From the NCBI GenBank assembly GCA_938030915.1, contig CALHIO010000040.1, positions 1 to 14,745 of the forward strand: DNA of 14,745 bases. The letters run 5' to 3'. A program made the translations under genes and the position numbers. The DNA is from an uncultured Gemmatimonadota bacterium (GTDB taxonomy: Bacteria > Gemmatimonadota > Gemmatimonadetes > Longimicrobiales > Gaopeijiaceae). Below the pieces are notes generated by a model, which saw only the letters and a program-made list of their open reading frames with translations, made no database searches and was not told the origin of the DNA. Positions 7,318 to 14,073 of the stretch are shown piece after piece; within the stretch, counting starts at the first letter, position 1; each line of letters opens with the position of its first letter.

Positions 7318-7572
7318 CTACTCCGCGGCGTAGACCGACACGACGTTCCGAGCGCGCATGCGCTCGAACGTCACGACGCCGTCGATGAGGGCGAACAAGG
7401 TGTCGTCCTTCCCGCGGCCGACGTTGCGACCGGGGTGAATCCTGGTTCCGCGCTGACGCACGATGATGCCTCCGGCGTTCACCGGCTGACCACCGGAGCG
7501 CTTCACACCGAGGCGGTTCGGGTTGCTGTCCCGCCCGTTCCGGCTGGAGCCTACACCTTTCTTGTGTGCCAT
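7318..7572 (-). CDS. rpmA: 50S ribosomal protein L27
   Basis: An 84-residue L27, standard length. The N-terminus MAHKKGVGSSRNGRDSNPNR and the GGIIVRQRGTRIHPGRNVGRGKDDTLFA core are diagnostic. The flexible Lys/Gly/Ser-rich N-terminal arm reaches towards the peptidyl transferase centre of the large subunit and helps tRNA positioning. The protein starts directly with MAHKK, without the cleavable extension seen in Firmicutes, in keeping with a Gram-negative-type lineage. The gene lies 37 nt after rplU in the conserved rplU-rpmA pair; a GAGG-containing purine stretch (agagggaaag) precedes the ATG. An intrinsic terminator candidate follows 25 nt downstream. Confidence 0.98.
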   Translation of the reverse strand: MAHKKGVGSSRNGRDSNPNRLGVKRSGGQPVNAGGIIVRQRGTRIHPGRNVGRGKDDTLFALIDGVVTFERMRARNVVSVYAAE

Positions 7573-7609
7573 GACGCTTTCCCTCTATTGAGAAGGGCCG
7601 GGGCGCTGC

Positions 7610-7927
7610 TCAGCCGAGCGCGACCTCTTCGACCCGAATCTCCGTGAAGTTCTGCCGGTGGCCCTGCTTCTTGCGATAGCCTTTCCGACGCTTCCGCTTG
7701 AACACGATGATTTTGTCACCGCGGCCGTGCCGAATCACCTCGGCCTTGACCGACGCGCCGTCGACAGTCGGCGCACCGACCTTGACGTTCTCTCCGCCGT
7801 CACCGGCCAGGAGCACGTGATCGAAGGTTACCGAATCCCCGACGTCCGCTTCGAGCGTGGGGATGCGAAGGCGGGAGCCGGGCTCTGCCCGGAACTGCTT
7901 ACCGCCTGTTTGAAATACCGCGTACAT
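7610..7927 (-). CDS. rplU: 50S ribosomal protein L21
   Basis: A 105-residue L21, standard length (about 103). It begins MYAVFQTGGKQFRAEPG and carries the C-terminal rRNA-binding motif KRKRRKGYRKKQGHRQ (residues 77-92) that recognises 23S rRNA. It binds 23S rRNA in the large subunit and partners L20. It is encoded 87 nt after the RNase G/E gene and 37 nt before rpmA, a widely conserved order. The 87-nt spacer upstream is the only AT-richer patch here (contains TTTATAGG and a TTGACC) and may hold a secondary promoter or an autoregulatory leader, but I could not fit a properly spaced promoter. Confidence 0.98.
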   Translation of the reverse strand: MYAVFQTGGKQFRAEPGSRLRIPTLEADVGDSVTFDHVLLAGDGGENVKVGAPTVDGASVKAEVIRHGRGDKIIVFKRKRRKGYRKKQGHRQNFTEIRVEEVALG

Positions 7928-8014
7928 ATCGTGATCCCGAGGTGGAATCCGTTTTGATGTGGAGCCTATAAATGTCGAAAGGCCCTAAGCGTCGGTCAAG
8001 ACGTCCTGAACGCG

Positions 8015-9649
8015 TCACGCTGCATACTTCTCGGTCACATCCGTCTCCGCGGGACCAGAGAGCAGACGGAACTCGTCCAGCCGCATCAGCGGATCATCGC
8101 GCAGGCGCAACTGCAGCTGCGTGCGGTTCCCGAGCCTCTTCAGGAAGCCTGGCTCTTCCTCGATGACGCGTAGCGCAACCTCCGGATGCACCCGCACGAC
8201 GAGACTCTTCTCGTCTCTGGAGGCGGCGGCCCGCGCGATCGTACGCTCGATCTGGCGAACGACGCTGGCCGGGGTGTACACGCGCCCGATTCCGCCACAC
8301 GATTGACAGATGGAGGTCAGCGAATTGAAGACCGAGGGGCGCACGCGTTGGCGGGTCATCTCAATCAGGCCGAGACTCGACACCTCGAACGCCTTCGTTC
8401 GCGCCCGGTCGCGGCCGAGGTGCGAGCGCAACTCCCGAAGCACCTTGTCTCGACTCTCCTGCGCCTCCATGTCGATGAAGTCGACGACGATGATCCCCCC
8501 AACGTCACGGAGCCGGAGCTGCTTGGCGATTTCGCGGGCGGCTTCGAGGTTGTTCTTGAGGATTGTCTGTTCGGGATCCTTCTTTCCCTTCCCCGTAAAC
8601 CGGCCCGTGTTCACGTCAATCGATACGAGTGCCTCGGTCGGCTCGATGACGAGGCTCCCACCCGACTTGAGTGGCACATTGCGGCGGAACGCTTTCTGGA
8701 TCTCCTCCTCGACACCGTACTCGTCGAAGAGAGGTGAGTCCCCGCGGTGCAGATGGACTCGGTCGAGCAGATCGGGATCAACGCTCTTCACGTAGTCGAC
8801 GATCTCGTCGTACGCCTGCTTCGAATCGACGCGCAGCGCCTCGAACTTGTCGCTAAACAGATCGCGAATCACGCCGCTGATCAGGGTCGCCTCGCGGTGT
8901 ACCGGGGACGGAGCCGTCAGCGCTTCCGCATCCCCCCTGATCTTCTGCCACCGCTCGTGGAGCCGCTTGAACTCTCGCTCGAGTTTTTCCGCGGTGACTT
9001 CCTCTCCGACGGTACGGACGATGAGACCGCCGCTGTCCCGGGGAAGGATCTTCTGCGCCATCTTGCGCAGCTTCGCTCTCTGGTTCCGCCCTTCGATCTT
9101 GCGGCTGACTCCGACCCTCGAGGCGAACGGCATGTAGACCAGAAAGCGCCCCGGGAGGGAAATGTCAGCCGTCAGGCGGGGGCCCTTGGTGCTGATCGCT
9201 TCCTTGGTGACCTGCACAAGAATGGTCTGGCCCTTCTTGATGTGGTCCTGGATCGGCGGCAGCTGTCTCGGGCGACGTCCACGACCTCGCCCGCGGCCAC
9301 CGCCCCGACCACGACCACGACCTCCACCTTTGCCCTTCGACGATTCGTCGGCCGCGGCGTTGCCGTCCTCGACATCACCGTTGTCGCTTCCATTGGCCTC
9401 GTCTTCTCCGTCCCCCTCATCGCCGAGATTGAGATCGGACACGTGCAGGAAGCCTGCCTTGCCCGTCCCGATATCTACGAATGCGGCCTGAATGCCGGGC
9501 AATACGGCATCGACGCGGCCCAGGAAAATGTCTCCGAGAACCCGATTTTGATCCGGGCGGTCGAACATGACCTCGGCCAGTCGATTGTCTTCACGGAGCG
9601 CGACCCACGATTCCTGTGGGTTCGAGCTCACGAGGATTTCTCTCCTCAA
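8015..9649 (-). CDS. rng: Ribonuclease G/E family endoribonuclease
   Basis: A 544-residue single-strand-specific endoribonuclease acting in rRNA processing and mRNA decay. From the chosen start: REILVSSNPQESWVAL N-terminus, an S1 domain (GDIFLGRVDAVLPGIQAAFVDIG and KGQTILVQVTKEAIS) interrupted by an acidic then Gly-Arg-rich insert at about residues 75-129, the 5'-sensor/RNase H-like region, and the DNase I-like catalytic core with metal ligands Asp345 (VSIDVNTG) and Asp390 (VVDFIDM). The Zn-link is Cys448-x-x-Cys451 (ICQSCGG). The long C-terminal scaffold of Escherichia coli RNase E is absent, so it is RNase G-sized. I chose TTG at 9649 because homologues begin at this point and TGGAG lies 6 nt before it. 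The frame stays open to a GTG at 9802, giving 51 extra residues without family resemblance. It heads the rng-rplU-rpmA unit. Confidence 0.93.
   Translation of the reverse strand: MRREILVSSNPQESWVALREDNRLAEVMFDRPDQNRVLGDIFLGRVDAVLPGIQAAFVDIGTGKAGFLHVSDLNLGDEGDGEDEANGSDNGDVEDGNAAADESSKGKGGGRGRGRGGGRGRGRGRRPRQLPPIQDHIKKGQTILVQVTKEAISTKGPRLTADISLPGRFLVYMPFASRVGVSRKIEGRNQRAKLRKMAQKILPRDSGGLIVRTVGEEVTAEKLEREFKRLHERWQKIRGDAEALTAPSPVHREATLISGVIRDLFSDKFEALRVDSKQAYDEIVDYVKSVDPDLLDRVHLHRGDSPLFDEYGVEEEIQKAFRRNVPLKSGGSLVIEPTEALVSIDVNTGRFTGKGKKDPEQTILKNNLEAAREIAKQLRLRDVGGIIVVDFIDMEAQESRDKVLRELRSHLGRDRARTKAFEVSSLGLIEMTRQRVRPSVFNSLTSICQSCGGIGRVYTPASVVRQIERTIARAAASRDEKSLVVRVHPEVALRVIEEEPGFLKRLGNRTQLQLRLRDDPLMRLDEFRLLSGPAETDVTEKYAA
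9272..9334 (-). repeat. Gly-Arg codon repeat inside the RNase G/E gene
   Basis: About 63 nt of imperfect short repeats, mostly GGTCGT/GGCCGC-like dicodons, encode KGKGGGRGRGRGGGRGRGRG. It follows an acidic run (residues rich in Asp/Glu at 75-105) and sits between two halves of the S1 domain. The repeat is likely to vary in length by slippage between strains. It looks like a disordered RNA-binding RGG tract. Confidence 0.8.
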
Positions 9650-9709
9650 GTATGTCTCCAGTTGTGATGTCGGCTCCGTTGAACCCCCGCGGGGCCCCCG
9701 GGCGACCCT

Positions 9710-9744
9710 GAACTGCTCTTCGCGAACCGCGATTCGAGCAGTTC
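9710..9744 (-). promoter_or_regulatory. Strong hairpin in the presumed 5' leader of the RNase G/E gene
   Basis: A perfect 9-bp inverted repeat, GAACTGCTC (9710-9718) and GAGCAGTTC (9736-9744), encloses a further 5-bp TCGCG/CGCGA stem with a 3-nt AAC loop, making a two-tier hairpin. It ends about 60 nt upstream of the TTG start at 9649. In Escherichia coli the rne 5' leader has hairpins through which RNase E cleaves and limits its own mRNA; by analogy this may be an autoregulatory element. It could instead be a protein operator. Adjacent GC palindromes (CCCCGCGGGG at 9685-9694) lie between it and the gene. The rest of the 206-nt gap from 9650 to 9855 holds no other feature I can defend. Confidence 0.5.
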
Positions 9745-9855
9745 CGGCGACCACCGGGGCTCCGACGGATCCGGGTGCAGTAGAGGGGCGTTCCAGGGAC
9801 ACATGTCCTGAGGACGCCCGCTCCCGACCGCAGCGGACCGACGTTGTTGAATTGT

Positions 9856-11118
9856 CTACGCGCCCGCGGTCTCCATTTCCCGCTTCGGCGCCAGGCTGGT
9901 CAACGGATCGGTCTGGAACTCCTCCAGGACCTTCCGGGCAATGACCAACCGCTGAATCTCGTTCGTTCCTTCACCAATTTCGCAGATCTTCGCGTCACGC
10001 ATCATCCGCTCGACCGGGTACTCACTCGTGTATCCGGCCCCGCCCATGACCTGAATCGCGCCGAGCGTGGCGCGCATGGACAGCTCCGAACAGAAATACT
10101 TCGCCATGGCCGCCTCTTTGGCATACGACTGACCGTTGTCCATCAGCCACGCGGCGTGGTACGTGAGGTGACGACCCGCTTGGATGTCGGTCGCGATTTC
10201 CGCCAACTTGAACTGGACCTGCTGGAAATCCCACACCCGCTGGCCGAACTGCTCACGCTCGGTCGTATACCGCACGGCCGTGTCGAGCGCGCCCTGGGCG
10301 AGGCCGAGGGACAGTGCGGCGACTCCGATGCGACCGGAATCGAGAGTCTTCATGAAGTTGATGAAGCCCCGTCCTTCCTGTCCGAGCAGCTGACCCGAGG
10401 GCACCCAGGCGTCCTCGAAGTGCAACTCCCGCGTGTCGGACGCGCACCATCCCATCTTGTCTTCCTTCTCACCCGCCCGGACGCCGTCCGTGAAGGGCAG
10501 GTCGTCGAGATGACCGCATCCAACCTCCGCCGCACGCTCCGGATCAACCGTCGGCTTGCAGACGATGAAGCTGCTGATGCCCTTCGACCCCTTACCCGCC
10601 TCCGTCACCGCCGTGGCGACGAAGATCTCACCCACGCCGGCGTTGGTGATGAAGATCTTGGAGCCGTTGATTCGCCACCCGTCACCATCACGCTCGGCGC
10701 GAGTCCGAGTACCCGAAGCGTCCGACCCGGCGCCGGGCTCGGTCAGGCCGAAACCACCCAGCACCTCGCCACGGGCGAGCGGAGGGACGAAGCGCTGCTT
10801 CTGCTCGTCCGTTCCGAAGTTCAGGATGGGGGACATCCCGAGCGTGGTGTGCGCCGAGACCGTGATCGAGTGGCTCGCGTCGAACTTGCCGAGCTCCTCG
10901 ACGACGAGGATGTAGCTGAGCTGATCCATGCCGAGGCCGCCCAGCTCTTCGGGCACGGCGATGCCGAAGAGCCCCATGTCGGCCATCGTCTTCACGTTTT
11001 CCCATGGGAACCGACCCGTCTCGTCCAGTTCCCGGGCCACGGGCGCGATCGCCTCGCGGCCAAACCGGTTCACTCGCTCGCGAAGGGCGATGTGATCCGC
11101 GGTCAAATATCTATCCAT
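9856..11118 (-). CDS. Acyl-CoA dehydrogenase (short-chain/butyryl-CoA dehydrogenase-like)
   Basis: A 420-residue FAD flavoenzyme that makes the 2,3-double bond of acyl-CoA and passes electrons to electron-transfer flavoprotein. Landmarks in order are PEELGGLGMDQLSY (56-69), GGFGLTEPGAGSDASG (121-136), KIFITNAG (154-161), REQFGQRVWDFQQVQFKLA (288-306), MGGAGYTSEYPVERMMRDAK (358-377) and the catalytic-base Glu383 in EIGEGTNEIQR. Having Glu at 383 fits the SCAD/GCDH-like arrangement and not isovaleryl-CoA dehydrogenase, whose base lies elsewhere. There is an extra stretch of about 23 residues at 190-213 between SFIVCK and GEKEDKMGW. The ATG at 11118 gives the normal N-terminus; the frame remains open for another 66 unrelated codons antisense-free within recQ. 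It overlaps the recQ stop by 8 nt and has no obvious Shine-Dalgarno, so translation is probably coupled to recQ. Confidence 0.92.
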   Translation of the reverse strand: MDRYLTADHIALRERVNRFGREAIAPVARELDETGRFPWENVKTMADMGLFGIAVPEELGGLGMDQLSYILVVEELGKFDASHSITVSAHTTLGMSPILNFGTDEQKQRFVPPLARGEVLGGFGLTEPGAGSDASGTRTRAERDGDGWRINGSKIFITNAGVGEIFVATAVTEAGKGSKGISSFIVCKPTVDPERAAEVGCGHLDDLPFTDGVRAGEKEDKMGWCASDTRELHFEDAWVPSGQLLGQEGRGFINFMKTLDSGRIGVAALSLGLAQGALDTAVRYTTEREQFGQRVWDFQQVQFKLAEIATDIQAGRHLTYHAAWLMDNGQSYAKEAAMAKYFCSELSMRATLGAIQVMGGAGYTSEYPVERMMRDAKICEIGEGTNEIQRLVIARKVLEEFQTDPLTSLAPKREMETAGA

Positions 11119-12598
11119 CAGGGCACAGCCATCCCGGTCCAGAGTCCCATCCACAGCAGTCGCAGCGACCGCATCCGGCTTCGGCGACTTCTCCAAAATA
11201 GTGCAAGAGGCCGTTTCTGCGGCATCCCCGGCTGGCCGCGAGTCGCTGCACAGCGGCGAGTCGCGCCAGGGCTGATCTGCGTAAAACGTTTGATTGTAAC
11301 CACTTCGGTCGATCAAGCACTCTCACTCTCTCGTGTACAGACACGCCATCCACCGTGACGGTTCCGCAACCCCGTATCGCCCCGATCCGCTCGAGGGCCG
11401 CGAAGGCTCCCGACGCGTCGCCCCGCCGCCATGGTTCGACCCCCGGCCCGACCGCATGCGGGATTCGAGGATCGTTGCAGTCGAGTGTCCGAGCTCGGCC
11501 CGCAAGACGACAAAGGCGCCAATGGAGCCAACGCAGTCGGATCTCGGGCGGGTGCGTGCGATCGACGAACCGGACCCCCAACCGCCGGTCCGAGGGGCCG
11601 TGATACGCCACACACCGCGAGGGCGAGCCATCTCTGCCCGCCCGGCCCGCCTCCTGGTAGTACGCCTCGAGCGTCGTCGGCAGGCACAGGTGCGTGACGA
11701 ACCGGACGTCGGGTTTGTCGATCCCCATCCCAAAAGCATTTGTCGCGACGACGACCCGTGTCGCGCTGTCCATGAAGCGGCGCTGCACCGCAGAGCGGAC
11801 GGGCCCCGGAAGGCCTGCGTGGTATGACTCGGCGGAGATCCCGGACCGGGAGAGGCGATGACGAACGCCTTCCACCGCGTTTCGGGTCGGAGCGTAGACG
11901 ATGCCGGCGCCCCGCGCATGAAAGACCCATCGTACCAGGGACTCGAGGCGATGACCCGACCGTGGCACCCGTTCGATCGACCACCACAGGTTCGGGCGAT
12001 CGAAGGAGTGGACGATGATCGCCGGCCTTTGGAGCCGAAGCGATTCGCACACGTCTCGTCGTACCGGCGGGGTCGCACTTGCGGTCAGCGCGAGCACGGG
12101 AACGGGAAGGGACCGATCCGATCGGAAGCCGCCAATGCTCCTGTAGGCAGGACGGAAGTCGTGGCCCCACTCGCTGATGCAATGCGCCTCGTCGACCGCA
12201 ATCAACGAGAGGCGGACCTCTTCGACCGAGCGCCGGAAGGACGCCACCGAAAGCCGCTCCGGCGAAACGAAGAGGAGGTCGAGACGACGGCCCCGAAGAG
12301 CTCGGAGCACGGACCTGCGTTCCTCTCGGGACTGGACCGCCGTAAGGCACTCGGACCGGAGCCCCACGGCCCGAGCACGACCGACCTGATCCTCCATGAG
12401 TGACACGAGCGGGCTTACGACGACCGTAATCCCGTCCAGGATCATGGCCGGGACCTGATAGCACACGCTCTTACCACCACCGGTGGGCAGAACGCCCAGG
12501 GCATCCCGTCCGGCCAGCACGGCTCGGATCAGCTCTTCCTGGCCTGGGCGGAACGCCGGAAAGCCGAAGCGGGATCGAAGCACCGCAACAGGGTCCAT
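11111..12598 (-). CDS. recQ: ATP-dependent DNA helicase RecQ, variant with C-terminal zinc motif
   Basis: A 495-residue superfamily-2 3'-5' DNA helicase for recombinational repair. The helicase core carries motif 0 FRPGQEE (16-22), Walker A TGGGKS (39-44), DEAH (136-139), LTASATPP (171-178), STYXH-like SESYHAGL region near 255-263, NAFGMGIDKPDVRF (287-300) and motif VI QEAGRAGRDG (315-324). The zinc motif is Cys459-x16-Cys476-x2-Cys479-x2-Cys482, the same spacing as in Escherichia coli RecQ. Here, however, it comes about 110 residues later in the chain, after a winged-helix-like segment (GAFAALERIGAIRGCGTVTV), and ends the protein 13 residues on. The usual RQC winged helix after the zinc site and the HRDC domain are both missing. 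It lies 59 nt after a small membrane protein gene, in an otherwise metabolic operon. Confidence 0.93.
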   Translation of the reverse strand: MDPVAVLRSRFGFPAFRPGQEELIRAVLAGRDALGVLPTGGGKSVCYQVPAMILDGITVVVSPLVSLMEDQVGRARAVGLRSECLTAVQSREERRSVLRALRGRRLDLLFVSPERLSVASFRRSVEEVRLSLIAVDEAHCISEWGHDFRPAYRSIGGFRSDRSLPVPVLALTASATPPVRRDVCESLRLQRPAIIVHSFDRPNLWWSIERVPRSGHRLESLVRWVFHARGAGIVYAPTRNAVEGVRHRLSRSGISAESYHAGLPGPVRSAVQRRFMDSATRVVVATNAFGMGIDKPDVRFVTHLCLPTTLEAYYQEAGRAGRDGSPSRCVAYHGPSDRRLGVRFVDRTHPPEIRLRWLHWRLCRLAGRARTLDCNDPRIPHAVGPGVEPWRRGDASGAFAALERIGAIRGCGTVTVDGVSVHERVRVLDRPKWLQSNVLRRSALARLAAVQRLAASRGCRRNGLLHYFGEVAEAGCGRCDCCGWDSGPGWLCPDG

Positions 12599-12657
12599 CC
12601 CGAAGCATCGGGGGCATGCACGGGCGCTGAAATGCCGTGCCGAGCCTTGCTGAGCCC

Positions 12658-12930
12658 CTAGAGCTCAGTCCGCCCGGACCGACGCTCGTCTTCGGACGGA
12701 GGCTCTATTTCGTCCTGATCGTCGTCTCCGTGATCGTCGTCGCCCCGATCTCGGCGAGGAATCAGCCGCAGAAGGATCCCACCCGTCAGCACGAGGATCG
12801 CGGCACCGGTTAGTCGACGTTCCTCGAAGTAGATACCGGCGAGGCCGAGCATTGCCGCCACGGAGAACAAACGGACCTTCCATTCCAGCCATCGGTCGTC
12901 GCCCCGACGACGGTGCGATACGAATGCCAC
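12658..12930 (-). CDS. Small hypothetical membrane protein with acidic tail
   Basis: I do not recognise this 90-residue protein. It has a basic N-terminus (FVSHRRRGDDRWLEWK), two hydrophobic segments at about residues 21-36 (FSVAAMLGLAGIYF) and 41-56 (GAAILVLTGGILLRLI) separated by EERRLT, and then a tail that switches from RRDR to a run of Asp/Glu (DRGDDDHGDDDQDEIEPPSEDE) ending in RRSGRTEL. That pattern suggests a helical hairpin in the membrane with a charged cytoplasmic tail. I chose the GTG at 12930, 4 nt after the crotonase stop; an upstream start at 12969 would overlap the crotonase by 35 nt. Codon use looks like that of its neighbours and it fits neatly between two genes, which supports it being real. 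No function is proposed. Confidence 0.65.
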   Translation of the reverse strand: MAFVSHRRRGDDRWLEWKVRLFSVAAMLGLAGIYFEERRLTGAAILVLTGGILLRLIPRRDRGDDDHGDDDQDEIEPPSEDERRSGRTEL

Positions 12931-12934
12931 GGCC

Positions 12935-13702
12935 TCAGCCGGTCGACTTGTCCAGGAATTGGCGCACACCGGCGCGACACGCGTCGGTCATCCGGGCCTC
13001 TACATTGACCTCGGCGGCCCGCGCGATGCCCGCATCGAAGTCGAGACCGTCGAGTTCGTACAGAAGGCTCTTCGTCAATTGAACCGCAGAAGCCGGCTTC
13101 TTCGCCAATCGACGGAGGTAGTCGTCGACTCCGGTCTCGAAGTCCTCCGAAGCCCAGATCTGGTTGACGAGCCCGAGCCGGCGAGCTTCCTCTGCACCGA
13201 ACCGGTCACCCTGAGCCACGAGTTCGAAGGCCCGCCCCTCTCCCATCTTTCGGCGAAGAATGGTCATGACGAGGGCCGGCACGAATCCGAGATAGACCTC
13301 GGGATACCCGAATTCGGCATCGTCGGTAGCCAGCACCAGGTCACAGGCGGAGGCGAGGCCGCAGCCACCGGCCAGGGCGCGACCGCGGATGACGCCGACG
13401 ATGGGATTCGGGTGCACACGCATCTGCTGGAAGAGCGCGCCCAGCGAGCGTGCGTCGTCCAGATTCTCCTCCTCTCCCATCTCCGAGATGCGCTCCAGCT
13501 CGGCGAGGTCGGCACCGGAGCAGAAGTCGGTCCCGGCCCCTCCGAGCGCAACGACCCGAACCTCCGGGTCGTCTGCCGCCCGCGCGAGTCCCTCCTTCAG
13601 CGCAGCGACGAGCTCACCGTTCAATGCGTTCTTCTTGTGGGGCCGATTCAGCGTCAGCCACGCAACCCGATCGTCGACCTGGTAGAGCAGCAGGTCGCTC
13701 AC
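12935..13702 (-). CDS. Enoyl-CoA hydratase family protein, methylglutaconyl-CoA hydratase (LiuC)-like
   Basis: A 255-residue crotonase-fold protein. The NRPHKKNALN segment (19-28), FCSGADLAELERI oxyanion-hole region (60-72) and YPEVYLGFVPALV (133-145) are typical. The second catalytic glutamate is kept (Glu135), but the first is replaced by Gly115 in AGGCGLASACD, a pattern shared with the LiuC-type 3-methylglutaconyl-CoA hydratases of leucine breakdown as I know them. Its FVPALV instead of PGGGGTQ also fits that branch. The GTG start at 13702 overlaps the preceding stop (GTGA) and has GGAGG 10 nt upstream; a longer frame up to 14080 is only out-of-frame translation of the preceding gene. Neighbouring AtuA-type genes support a branched-acid or terpenoid pathway; AtuE-like isohexenylglutaconyl-CoA hydratase is the alternative. 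Confidence 0.88.
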   Translation of the reverse strand: MSDLLLYQVDDRVAWLTLNRPHKKNALNGELVAALKEGLARAADDPEVRVVALGGAGTDFCSGADLAELERISEMGEEENLDDARSLGALFQQMRVHPNPIVGVIRGRALAGGCGLASACDLVLATDDAEFGYPEVYLGFVPALVMTILRRKMGEGRAFELVAQGDRFGAEEARRLGLVNQIWASEDFETGVDDYLRRLAKKPASAVQLTKSLLYELDGLDFDAGIARAAEVNVEARMTDACRAGVRQFLDKSTG

Positions 13703-14073
13703 GGGGTCCAGTCCTCCGGTACGCGCCCCCGTCCCGCCGTCGACTCGGCGACGTCGTCCGGCACCTCGATTTCCATTCGGAGCAGCCCGGTACTGAAGAC
13801 CTTGCCCTGAGCGTCGTTCATCAGGGACATCGTACCGCCCCCTCCAAGGGCTCCGTGGAGCAGAAAATTGAGGGCTCCAAGGTTTGGAAGCTCGAATCGC
13901 TCCACCTTCCCCGTCACCATCTCCCCGAAGTGCTCCTTCACCGCGGCGGGGGTGAGCTGCTCCCGCAAGAGCTGGTAGTGCTCGGGATCGTACGCGATGA
14001 CACCCACGTTCGCGGTGTCGCCCTTGTCCCCGGAACGCGCGTGGGCGAGCTGGACCAGTTGAACCGTACTCAT
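13699..14073 (-). CDS. AtuA C-terminal-domain protein (AtuA-like ferredoxin-fold), stand-alone
   Basis: A 124-residue protein whose first ninety residues match the small C-terminal domain of AtuA-family proteins. The LAHARSGDKGDTANVGVIAY stretch (9-28) is the hallmark, followed by TGKVERFELPNLGALNFLLH (54-73), a GALGGGGTMSLMNDAQGK glycine-rich loop and a final strand (STGLLRMEIEVP). In fused forms this domain follows the DUF1446/AtuA main domain; here the main domain is the gene immediately upstream, overlapping by 4 nt (ATGA), so the two chains probably form one complex. GAGGTG lies 8 nt before the ATG. The next gene, a crotonase, also overlaps by 4 nt. The AtuA family is needed for acyclic terpene (citronellol/geraniol) use in Pseudomonas, but its reaction is not established. 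Confidence 0.85.
   Translation of the reverse strand: MSTVQLVQLAHARSGDKGDTANVGVIAYDPEHYQLLREQLTPAAVKEHFGEMVTGKVERFELPNLGALNFLLHGALGGGGTMSLMNDAQGKVFSTGLLRMEIEVPDDVAESTAGRGRVPEDWTP

Noticed and set aside
7928..8014. Promoter in the rng-rplU spacer (TTGACC and TTATAG on the minus strand)
   Set aside because: The two elements are about 22 nt apart, too far for a standard promoter, and no alternative pair fits. An L21-type leader structure was also not convincing.
8747..9667. 306-codon plus-strand open frame opposite the RNase G/E gene
   Set aside because: The minus strand encodes a firm RNase G/E; the plus frame has no family motif and is an antisense shadow.
9650..9802. N-terminal 51-residue extension of RNase G/E from GTG at 9802
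   Set aside because: RNase G/E homologues begin at the REILVSS position, a TTG with TGGAG 6 nt upstream exists there, and the extension contains a hairpin and no family resemblance. It cannot be fully excluded.
9844..11358. 504-codon plus-strand open frame opposite the acyl-CoA dehydrogenase gene
   Set aside because: Fully antisense to a well-supported enzyme; composition is Arg/Gly/Leu-rich as expected for a shadow frame in high-GC DNA.
12931..12969. Earlier start at 12969 for the small membrane protein
   Set aside because: It would overlap the crotonase by 35 nt with no ribosome site; GTG at 12930 follows the crotonase stop by 4 nt.
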